Of a stretch of 64,000 nt of DNA, positions 1-10,009 are shown in pieces (positions within the stretch are counted from its first letter, which is position 1; the number at the start of each line of letters is the position of its first letter). This DNA comes from Hydractinia symbiolongicarpus (Eukaryota; Cnidaria; Hydrozoa; Anthoathecata; Hydractiniidae), in NCBI RefSeq assembly GCF_029227915.1, contig NC_079879.1, positions 31,068,501 through 31,132,500 of the forward strand. The letters are read 5' to 3'. The notes under the pieces are model-generated. The model did no database searches and was not told where the DNA came from. It saw nothing but the letters and a program-made list of their open reading frames with translations. The position numbers were made by a program, and so were the translations under genes.

Positions 1-946
1 TCAGCGTCTCATCAAAAATGAAAACATTTTTAAAATACAAGTCTCATGGGCTTTAGTGGTGAAATAATAATTTGAAAAATCGTTCTGGAAATGAGTTTAC
101 ACCCTGGGTACTTTCTTTGTATACTTTTGACTATACGGGCCGAGTCTGGGATTTACTGGAAATCGCAGGTTTTCGTTTGCCGGCGATTAAACTTCTTTTA
201 TTCAGCGTCTCATCAAAAATAAAAACATTTTTGAAAACTACATGTCTCATGCGTTTTAGTGATGAAAAAATAATATAAAAAATCGTTCGGGAAATGAGTT
301 TACTTCCTGGGTACTTTCTTTGTATACTTTTGACTATACGGGCCAAGCCCGGGATTTACGGGAAATGGCGGGTTTTCGTTTGCCGGCGATTAAACTTCTT
401 TTATTCAGTGTCTCATCAAAAATGAAAAAATTTTTAAAAACTACAAGTCTCATGCGTTTTAGTGGTGAAAAAAAAATTTAAAAAATCGTTCGGGAAATGA
501 GTTTACTCCCGGGTACTTTTTTTGTATACATTCGACTATACAGGCCAAGCCCGGGATTTACGGGAAATCGCGGGATTTCGTTTGCCGGGGATTAAACCAC
601 TTTCATTAAGCGTCTAATCAAAAATGAAAACATTTCTGAAAACTACAAGTCTCATGCGTTTTAGTGGTGAAAATTAATTTAAAAAATCGTTCGGGAAATG
701 AGTTTACTCCCTGGGTACTTTCTTTGTATACTTTTGACTATACGGGCCGAGGCCAGGATTTACGGGAAATCGCAGGTTTTCGTTTGCCGGCGATTAAACT
801 TCTTTTATTCAGCGTCTCATCAAAAATGAAAACATTTTTAAAAACTATAAGTCTCATGTGTTTTAGTGGTGAAAAAATAATTTAAAAAATCGTTCGAGAA
901 ACGAGTTTAATCCCTGGGTACTTTCTTTGTATACTTTTGACTATGC

Positions 947-979
947 GGGCCGAGTCCGGGGTTTACGGGAAATGGCGGG
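947..979 (+). repeat. Four-G-tract segment, potential G-quadruplex, repeated in nearly every monomer
   Basis: G-runs lie at 947-949, 958-961, 967-969 and 977-979, with intervening loops of about 8, 5 and 7 bases. This narrowly exceeds the usual 7-base loop limit but fits relaxed quadruplex definitions. The tracts lie on the + strand in every monomer because the array never inverts. Variants reading gtccaggat, gagtctggga or aaatcgcagg shorten or remove a tract in some subfamilies. Folding is not shown by sequence alone. Confidence 0.6.
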
Positions 980-1011
980 TTTTCGTTTGCCGGCGATTAA
1001 ACTTCTTTTAT

Positions 1012-1214
1012 TCAGCGTCTCATCAAAAATGAAAACATTTTTGAAAACTACAAGTTTCATGCGTTTTAGTGGTGAAAAAATAATAAAAAAAATCGTTCGG
1101 GAAATGAGTTTACTCCCTGGGTACTTTCTTTGTATACTTTTGACTATACGGGCCAAGCCCGGGATTTACGGGAAATGGCGGGTTTTCGTTTGCCGGCGAT
1201 TAAACTTCTTTTAT
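1012..1214 (+). repeat. Representative 203-bp satellite monomer (reference frame)
   Basis: This unit runs from one tcagcg to the base before the next tcagtg and is exactly 203 bp. In order it holds an A/T-rich dyad (1023-1044), an A-rich tract (about 1073-1092), the first copy of cgggaaatg (1098-1106), gtatac (1132-1137) with a second tatac arm at 1145-1149, four G-tracts (1150-1182), the second cgggaaatg (1169-1177), and the palindrome gccggc (1192-1197). A closely similar consensus-like unit has 33 C, 44 G and 12 CpG by hand count, or 37.9% GC and a CpG observed/expected ratio near 1.7. Most variation between monomers falls between gtatac and gccggc and in the A-rich tract. Confidence 0.9.
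1023..1044. repeat. Perfect 9-bp inverted repeat with 4-base loop, present in most monomers
   Basis: The arms are tcaaaaatg (1023-1031) and catttttga (1036-1044), separated by aaaa. They are exact reverse complements, so the site can form a short cruciform or hairpin. The same 22 bases recur in most monomers of the array. Subfamilies weaken it: catttttaaa variants lose the outer pairs, and monomers with caaaaagg or caaaaataaa lose an inner pair. Short dyads are reported as enriched in centromeric satellites that lack a CENP-B box; a function here is inference. Confidence 0.85.
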
Positions 1215-3090
1215 TCAGTGTCTCATCAAAAATGAAAACATTTTTGAAAACTACAAGTCTCATTGCCTTTAGTGGTGAAATAATAATTTAAAAAATCGTT
1301 CCGGAAATGAGTTTACTCCCTGGGCACTTTCTTTGTATACTTTTGAGTATACGGGCCGAGTCCGGGATTTACGGGAAATCGCAGGTTTTCGTTTGCCGGC
1401 GATTAAACTTCTTTCATTCAGCGTCTCATCAAAAATGAAAACATTTTTGAAAACTACAATACTCATGGGCTTTAGTGGTGAAATAATAATTTGAAAAATC
1501 GTTCTGGAAATGAGTTTACACCCTGGGTACATTCTTTGTATACTTTTGACTATACGGGCCGAGTCTGGGATTTACTGGAAATCGCAGGTTTTCGTTTGCC
1601 GGCGATTAAACTTCTTTTATTCAGCGTCTCATCAAAAAGGAAAACATTTTTGAAAACTACAAGTCTCATGCGTTTTAGTGGTGAAAAAATAATTTAAAAA
1701 ATCGTTCGGGAAATGAGTTTACACCCTGGGTACTTTCTTTGTATACTTTTGATTATACGGGCCGAGTCCGGGGTTTACGGGAAATGGCGGGTTTTCGTTT
1801 GCCGGCGATTAAACTTCTTTTATTCAGCGTCTCATCAAAAATGAAAACATTTTTAAAAGCTACAAGTCTCATGGGCTTTAGTGGTGAAATAATAATTTAA
1901 AAAATCGTTCTGGAAATGAGTTTACACCCTGGGCACTTTCTTTGTATACTTTTGACTATACGGGCCGAGTCCAGGATTTACGGGAAGCCGCGGGTTTTCG
2001 TTTGCCGGCGACTAAACTTCTTTTATTCAGCCTCTCATCAAAAATGAAAACATTTTTAAAAACTACAAGTCTCATGGGCTTTAGTGGTGAAATAATAATT
2101 TAAAAAAAATCGTTCGGGAAATGAGTTTACACCCTGGGTACTTTCTTTGTATACTTTTGATTATACGGGCCGAGTCCGGGGTTTACGGGAAATGGCGGGT
2201 TTTCGTTTGCCGGCGATTAAACTTCTTTTATTCAGCGTCTCATCAAAAATGAAAACATTTTTAAAAACTACAAGTCTCATGGGCTTTAGTGGTGAAATAA
2301 TAATTTAAAAAATTGTTCTGGAAATGAGTTTACACCCTGGGTACTTTCTTTGTATACTTTTGACTATACGGGCCGAGTCCAGGATTTACGGGAAATCGCA
2401 GGTTTTCGTTTGCCGGCGATTAAACTTCTTTTATTCAGCGTCTCATCAAAAATGAAAACATTTTTGAAAACTACAAGTCTCATGCGTTTTAGTGGTGAAA
2501 ATTAATTTAAAAACTCGTTCGGGAAATGAGTTTACTCCCTGGGTACTTTCTTTGTATACATTTTACTATACGGGCCGAGTCCAGGATTTACGGGAAGTCG
2601 CGGGTTTTCGTTTGCCGGCGACTAAACTTCTTTTAGTCAGCCTCTCATCAAAAATGAAAACATTTTTAAAAACTACAAGTCTCATGGGCTTTAGTGGTGA
2701 AATAATAATTTAAAAAAAATCGTTCGGGAAATGAGTTTACACCCTGGGTACTTTCTTTGTATACTTTTGATTATACGGGCCGAGTCCGGGGTTTACGGGA
2801 AATGGCGGGTTTTTGTTTGCCGGTGATTAAACTTCTTTTATTCAGCGTCTCATCAAAAATGAAAACATTTTCGAAAACTACAAGTCTCATGCGTTTTAGT
2901 GGTGAAAAAATAATAAAAAAAATCGTTCGGGAAATGAGTTTACTCCCTGGGTACTTTCTTTGTATACTTTTGACTATACGGGCCAAGCCCGGGATTTACG
3001 GGAAATGGCGGGTTTTCGTTTGCCGGCGATTAAACTTCTTTTATTCAGTGTCTCATTAAAAATGAAAACATTTTTGAAAACTACAAGTCT

Positions 3091-3898
3091 CATGGGCTTT
3101 AGTGGTAAAATAATAATTTAAAAAATCGTTCGGGAAATGAGTTTACACCCTGGGTACTTTCTTTGTATACTTTTGACTATACGGGCCGAGTCCGGGATTT
3201 ACGGGAAATCGCAGGTTTTCGTTTGCCGGCGATTAAACTTCTTTCATTCAGCGTCTCATCAAAAATGAAAACATTTTTGAAAACTGCAAGTCTCATGCGT
3301 TTTAGTGGTGAAAAAATAATTTAAAAAATCGTTCCGGAAATGAGTTTACTCCCTGAGTACTTTCTTTGTATACTTTTGAGTATACGGGCCGAGTCCGGGG
3401 TTTACGGGAAATGCTGGGTTTTCGTTTGCCGGCAATTAAACTTCTTTTATTCAGCGTCTCATCAAAAATGAAAACATTTTTAAAATACAAGTCTCATGGG
3501 CTTTAGTGGTAAAATAATAATTTAAAAAATCGTTCGGGAAATGAGTTTACACCCTGGGTACTTTCTTTGTATACTTTTGACTATACGGGCCGAGTCCGGG
3601 ATTTACCGGAAATCGCAGGTTTTCGTTTGCCGGCGATTAAACTTCTTTCATTCAGCGTCTCATCAAAAATGAAAACATTTTTGAAAACTGCAAGTCTCAT
3701 GCGTTTTAGTGGTGAAAAAATAATTTAAAAAATCGTTCCGGAAATGAGTTTACTCCCTGAGTACTTTCTTTGTATACTTTTGAGTATACGGGCCGAGTCC
3801 GGGGTTTACGGGAAATGCTGGGTTTTCGTTTGCCGGCAATTAAACTTCTTTTATTCAGCGTCTCATTAAAAATGAAAACATTTTTAAAATACAAGTCT
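3091..3898. repeat. Tandem duplication of a 404-bp dimer
   Basis: Two copies of a two-monomer unit lie about at 3091-3494 and 3495-3898. Both contain agtggtaaaataat (3101 and 3505), ccctgagtac, the aaatgctggg variant and the tttttaaaatacaag end. Visible differences are few: for example tttacggg against tttaccgg, and catcaaaa against cattaaaa. The private aaatgctggg variant in both copies shows a local, fairly recent duplication. Confidence 0.85.
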
Positions 3899-4739
3899 CA
3901 TGGGCTTTAGTGGTGAAATAATAATTTAAAAAATCGTTCTGGAAATGAGTTTACACCCTGGGTACTTTCTTTGTATACTTTTTACTATACGGGCCGAGTC
4001 CAGGATTTACGGGAAGTCGCGGGTTTTCGTTTGCCGGCGACTAAACTTCTTTTATTCAGCCTCTCATCAAAAATGAAAACATTTTTAAAAACTACAAGTC
4101 TCATGGGCTTTAGTGGTGAAGTAATAATTTAAAAAAAATCGTTCGGGAAATGAGTTTACACCCTGGGTACTTTCTTTGTATACTTTTGATTATACGGGCC
4201 GAGTCTGGGGTTTACGGGAAATGGCGGGTTTTTGTTTGCCGGTGATTAAACTTCTTTTATTCAGCGTCTCATCAAAAATGAAAACATTTTTGAAAACTAC
4301 AAGTCTCATGCGTTTTAGTGGTGAAAAAATAATAAAAAAAATCGTTCGGGAACTGAGTTTACTCCCTGGGTACTTTCTTTGTATACTTTTGACTATACGG
4401 GCCAAGCCCGAGAATTACGGGAAATGGCGGGTTTTCGTTTGCCGGCGATTAAACTTCTTTTATTCAGTGTCTCATCAAAAATGAAAACATTTTTGAAAAC
4501 TACAAGTCTCATGGGCTTTAGTGGTAAAATAATAATTTAAAAAATCGTTCGGGAAATGAGTTTACACCCTGGGTACTTTCTTTTTATACTTTTGACTATA
4601 CGGGCCGAGTCCGGGATTTACTGGAAATCGCAGGTTTTCGTTTGCCGGCGATTAAACTTCATTTATTCAGCGTCTCATCAAAAAGGAAAACATTTTTGAA
4701 AACTACAAGTCTCATGCGTTTTAGTGGTGAAAAAATAAT

Positions 4740-5760
4740 TTAAAAAATCGTTCGGGAAATGAGTTTACTCCCTGGGTACTTTCTTTGTATACTTTTGGCT
4801 GTACGGGCCAAGCCCGGGATTTACGGCAAATGGCGGGTTTTCGTTTGCCGGCGATTAAACTTCTTTTATTCAGTGTCTCATCAAAAATGAAAACATTTTT
4901 GAAAACTACAAGTCTTATGCATTTTAGTGGTGAAAAAATAATTTAAAAAATTGTTCTGGAAATGAGTTTACACACAGGGTACTTTCTTTGTATACATTCG
5001 ACTATACGGGCCAATCCCAGGATTTACGGGAAATGGCGGGTTTTCGTTTGCCGGCGATTAAACCTCTTTCATTAAGCGTCTCATCAAAAATGAAAACAAT
5101 TTTGAAAACTACAAGTCTCATGCGTTTTAGTGGTGAAAAAATAATTTAAAAAATCGTTCTGGAAATGAGTTTACTCCCTGGGTACTTTCTTTGTATACTT
5201 TTGAGTTTACGGGCCGAGTCCGGGGTTTACGGGAAATGGCGGGTTTTCGTTTGCCGGCGATTAAACTTCTTTTATTCAGCGTCTCATCAAAAATGAAAAC
5301 ATTTTTAAAATACAAGTCTCATGGGCTTTAGTGGTGAAATAATAATATAAAAAATCGTTCTGGAAAAGTGTTTACACCCTGGGTACTTTCTTTGTATACT
5401 TTTGACTATACGGGCCGAGTCCGGGATTTACTGGAAATCGCAGGTTTTCGTTTGCCGGCGATTAAACTTCTTTTATTCAGCGTCTCATCAAAAATGAAAA
5501 CATTTTTAAAAACTACAAGTCTCATGGGCTTTAGTGGTGAAATAATAATTTAAAAAAAATCGTTCGGGAAATGAGTTTACACCCTGGGTACATTCTTTGT
5601 ATACTTTTGACTATACGGGCCGAGTCCGGGATTTACGGGAAATCGCAGGTTTTCGTTTGCCGGCGATTAAACTTCTTTTATTCAGCGTCTAATCAAAAAT
5701 GAAAATATTTTTGAAAACTACAAGTCTCATGCGCTTTAGTGGTGAAATAATAATTTAAAA
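4740..5760. repeat. Early copy of the long unit found again at 36.4 kb and beyond
   Basis: Rare variants occur here in the same order as at about 36.4-37.4 kb: ttttggct, tttacggcaaatgg, a monomer with gagtttacggg (5127-5315), ggaaaagtgtttacaccc (near 5352), and gcgtctaatcaaaaatg followed by aaaatattt (near 5690). An additional cacacaggg monomer sits at about 4930-5110, which the 36.5-kb copy lacks at that point. The separation is about 31.5 kb. Confidence 0.8.
4996..5011 (+). other. CENP-B-box-like segment, one base short of the consensus spacing
   Basis: Subfamilies with tacattcgactatacggg carry ttcg at 4997-5000 and cggg at 5007-5010, with a 6-base gap. The mammalian CENP-B box has TTCG, four free bases, A, two free bases, then CGGG, a 7-base gap. 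Read from the cggg end, the A is in the right place but ttcg is shifted by one. Most other monomers have tttg instead of ttcg. I call this a resemblance only. Confidence 0.2.
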
Positions 5761-5919
5761 AATCGTTCTGGAAATGAGTTTACACCCTGGGTACTTTCTT
5801 TGTATACTTTTGACTATACGGGCCGAGTCCGGGATTTACGGGAAATCGCAGGTTTTCGTTTGCCGGCGATTAACCTTTTTTTATTCAGCATCTCATCAAA
5901 AATGAAAACATTTTTGAAA

Positions 5920-8900
5920 ACTACAAGTCTCATGCGTTTTAGTGGTGAAAAAATAATTTAAAAAATCGTTCGGGAAATAAGTTTACTCCCTGGGTACTTT
6001 CTTTGTATACTTTTGATTCTACGGGCCGAGTCCGGGGTTTACGGGAAATGGCGGGTTTTCGTTTGCCGGCGATTAAACTTCTTTTATTCAGCGTCTCATC
6101 AAAAATGAAAACATTTTTGAAAACTACAAGTCTCATGCGTTTTAGTGGTGAAAAAATAATAAAAATAATCGTTCGGGAAATGAGTTTACTCCCTGGGTAC
6201 TTTCTTTGTATACTTTTGACTATACGGGCCAAGTCCGGGATTTACGGGAAATGGCGGGTTTTCGTTTGCCGGCGATTAAACTTCTTTTATTCAGTGTCTC
6301 ATCAAAAATGAAAACATTTTTGAAAACTACAAGTCTCATGGCCTTTAGTGGTGAAATAATAATTTAAAAAATCGTTCGGGAAATGAGTTTACACCCTGGG
6401 TACTTTCTTTGTATACTTTTGACTATACGGGCCGAGTCCGGGATTTACGGGAAATCGCAGGTTTTCGTTTGCCGGCGATTAAACTTCTTTCATTCAGCGT
6501 CTCATCAAAAATGAAAACATTTTTAAAATACAAGTCTCATGGGCTTTAGTGGTGAAATAATAATTTGAAAAATCGTTCTGGAAATGAGTTTACACCCTGG
6601 GTACTTTCTTTGTATACTTTTGACTATACGGGCCGAGTCTGGGATTTACTGGAAATCGCAGGTTTTCGTTTGCCGGCGATTAAACTTCTTTTATTCAGCG
6701 TCTCATCAAAAAGGAAAACATTTTTGAAAACTACAAGTCTCATGCGTTTTAGTGGTGAAAAAATAATAAAAATAATCGTTCGGGAAATGAGTTTACTCCC
6801 TGGGTACTTTCTTTGTATACTTTTGACTATACGGGCCAAGTCCGGGATTTACGGGAAATGGCGGGTTTTCGTTTGCCGGCGATTAAACTTCTTTTATTCA
6901 GTGTCTCATCAAAAATGAAAACATTTTTGAAAACTACAAGTCTCATGCGTTTTAGTGGTGAAAAAATAATTTAAAAAATCGTTCCGGAAATGAGTTTACT
7001 CCCTGGGCACTTTCTTTGTATACTTTTGAGTATACGGGCCGAGTCCGGGGTTTACGGGAAATGGCGGGTTTTCGTTTGCCGGCAATTAAACTTCTTTTAT
7101 TCAGCGTCTCATCAAAAATGAAAACATTTTTAAAATACAAGTCTCATGGGCTTTAGTGGTGAAATAATAATTTGAAAAATCGTTCTGGAAATGAGTTTAC
7201 ACCCTGGGTACTTTCTTTGTATACTTTTGACTATACGGGCCGAGTCTGGGATTTACTGGAAATCGCAGGTTTTCGTTTGCCGGCGATTAAACTTCTTTTA
7301 TTCAGCGTCTCATCAAAAAGGAAAACATTTTTGAAAACTACAAGTCTCATGCGTTTTAGTGGTGAAAAAATAATTTAAAAAATCGTTCGGGAAATGAGTT
7401 TACTCCCTGGGTACTTTCTTTGTATACTTTTGATTCTACGGGCCGAGTCCGGGGTTTACAGGAAATGGCGGGTTTTCGTTTGCCGGCGATTAAACTTCTT
7501 TTATTCAGCGTCTCATCAAAAATGAAAACATTTTTGAAAACTACAAGTCTCATGCGTTTTAGTGGTGAAAAAATAATAAAAAAAATCGTTCGGGAAATGA
7601 GTTTACTCCCTGGGTACTTTCTTTGTATACTTTTGACTATACGGGCCAAGCCCGGGATTTACGGGAAATGGCGGGTTTTCGTTTGCCGGCGATTAAACTT
7701 CTTTTATTAAGTGTCTCATCAAAAATGAAAACATTTTTGAAAACTACAAGTCTCATGGCCATTAGTGGTGAAATAATAATTTAAAAAATCGTTCGGGAAA
7801 TGAGTTTACACCCTGGGTACTTTCTTTGTATACTTTTGACTATACGGGCCGAGTCCGGGATTTACGGGAAATCGCAGGTTTTCGTTTGCCGGCGATTAAA
7901 CTTCTTTCATTCAGCGTCTCATCAAAAATGAAAACATTTTTAAAATACAAGTCTCATGGGCTTTAGTGGTGAAATAATAATTTGAAAAATCGTTCTGGAA
8001 ATGAGTTTACACCCTGGGTACTTTCTTTGTATACTTTTGACTATACGGGCCGAGTCTGGGATTTACTGGAAATCGCAGGTTTTCGTTTGCCGGCGATTAA
8101 ACTTCTTTTATTCAGCGTCTCATCAAAAAGGAAAACATTTTTGAAAACTACAAGTCTCATGCGTTTTAGTGGTGAAAAAATAATAAAAATAATCGTTCGG
8201 GAAATGAGTTTACTCCCTGGGTACTTTCTTTGTATACTTTTGACTATACGGGCCAAGTCCGGGATTTACGGGAAATGGCGGGTTTTCGTTTGCCGGCGAT
8301 TAAACTTCTTTTATTCAGTGTCTCATCAAAAATGAAAACATTTTTGAAAACTACAAGTCTCATGCGTTTTAGTGGTGAAAAAATAATTTAAAAAATCGTT
8401 CCGGAAATGAGTTTACTCCCTGGGCACTTTCTTTGTATACTTTTGAGTATACGGGCCGAGTCCGGGGTTTACGGGAAATGGCGGGTTTTCGTTTGCCGGC
8501 AATTAAACTTCTTTTATTCAGCGTCTCATCAAAAATGAAAACATTTTTAAAATACAAGTCTCATGGGCTTTAGTGGTGAAATAATAATTTGAAAAATCGT
8601 TCTGGAAATGAGTTTACACCCTGGGTACTTTCTTTGTATACTTTTGACTATACGGGCCGAGTCTGGGATTTACTGGAAATCGCAGGTTTTCGTTTGCCGG
8701 CGATTAAACTTCTTTTATTCAGCGTCTCATCAAAAAGGAAAACATTTTTGAAAACTACAAGTCTCATGCGTTTTAGTGGTGAAAAAATAATTTAAAAAAT
8801 CGTTCGGGAAATGAGTTTACTCCCTGGGTACTTTCTTTGTATACTTTTGATTCTACGGGCCGAGTCCGGGGTTTACAGGAAATGGCGGGTTTTCGTTTGC

Positions 8901-9830
8901 CGGCGATTAAACTTCTTTTATTCAGCGTCTCATCAAAAATGAAAACATTTTTGAAAACTACAAGTCTCATGCGTTTTAGTGGTGAAAAAATAATAAAAAA
9001 AATCGTTCGGGAAATGAGTTTACTCCCTGGGTACTTTCTTTGTATACTTTTGACTATACGGGCCAAGCCCGGGATTTACGGGAAATGGCGGGTTTTCGTT
9101 TGCCGGCGATTAAACTTCTTTTATTAAGTGTCTCATCAAAAATGAAAACATTTTTGAAAACTACAAGTCTCATGGCCATTAGTGGTGAAATAATAATTTA
9201 AAAAATCGTTCGGGAAATGAGTTTACACCCTGGGTACTTTCTTTGTATACTTTTGACTATACGGGCCGAGTCCGGGATTTACGGGAAATCGCAGGTTTTC
9301 GTTTGCCGGCGATTAAACTTCTTTCATTCAGCGTCTCATCAAAAATGAAAACATTTTTGAAAACTACAAGTCTCATGCGTTTTAGTGGTGAAAAAATAAT
9401 TTAAAAAATCGTTCCGGAAATGAGTTTACTCCCTGGGCACTTTCTTTGTATACTTTTGAGTATACGGGCCGAGTCCGGGGTTTACGGGAAATGGCGGGTT
9501 TTCGTTTGCCGGCAATTAAACTTCTTTTATTCAGCGTCTCATCAAAAATGAAAACATTTTTAAAATACAAGTCTCATGGGCTTTAGTGGTGAAATAATAA
9601 TTTGAAAAATCGTTCTGGAAATGAGTTTACACCCTGGGTACTTTCTTTGTATACTTTTGACTATACGGGCAGAGTCTGGGATTTACTGGAAATCGCCGGT
9701 TTTCGTTTGCCGGCGATTAAACTTCTTTTATTCAGCGTCTCATCAATAAGGAAAACATTTTTGAAAACTACAAGTCTCATGCGTTTTAGTGGTAAAAAAA
9801 TAATTTAAAAAATCGTTCGGGAAATGAGTT
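5920..9830. repeat. 7-mer higher-order repeat, 1417-bp unit, with a shortened last copy
   Basis: Diagnostic monomers repeat at 1417 bp: the tgattctacggg unit at about 6003, 7420 and 8837; the caaaaaggaaaac unit at about 6565 and 7982; and the gagtatacggg unit at about 6952 and 8369. The next gagtatacggg unit is at 9382, only 1013 bp later, so the last copy has lost two monomers near 9350. Matching starts near 5920 and fades near 9830, where tgattatacggg replaces tgattctacggg. Confidence 0.9.
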
Positions 9831-10009
9831 TACTCCCTGGGTACTTTCTTTGTATACTTTTGATTATACGGGCCGAGTCCGGGGTTTACGGGAAATGGCG
9901 GGTTTTCGTTTGCCGGCGATTAAACTTCTTTTATTCAGCGTCTCATCAAAAATAAAAACATTTTTGAAAACTACATTTCTCATGCGTTTTAGTGATGAAA
10001 AAATAATTT

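Larger units (their letters stand above)
1..5919. repeat. Mixed monomer region with partial 7-mer period
   Basis: No gene is present; the region holds 29 satellite monomers. A 1419-bp (7-mer) displacement relates about 2530-3280 to about 3950-4700, sharing markers such as the gggaagtcgc unit, the tttttgtttgccggtgatt unit and agtggtaaaataat. A short 1419-bp match also relates 72-278 to 1491-1697. Neighbouring monomers otherwise differ, as in an array edge or an older, partly scrambled HOR. Confidence 0.7.

Noticed and set aside
1132-1149. gtata/tatac inverted repeat as a promoter or operator
   Set aside because: The arms are only 5 bp with an 8-base loop and the site repeats in most monomers; there is no gene for it to control.
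6565-6918. Recurrent open reading frames of 60-121 codons on both strands
   Set aside because: They recur at the monomer period, overlap on opposite strands, change frame because 203 is not divisible by 3, and have different ends in different subfamilies. No recognisable domain or ribosome-binding context is seen. They are chance frames in a repeat.
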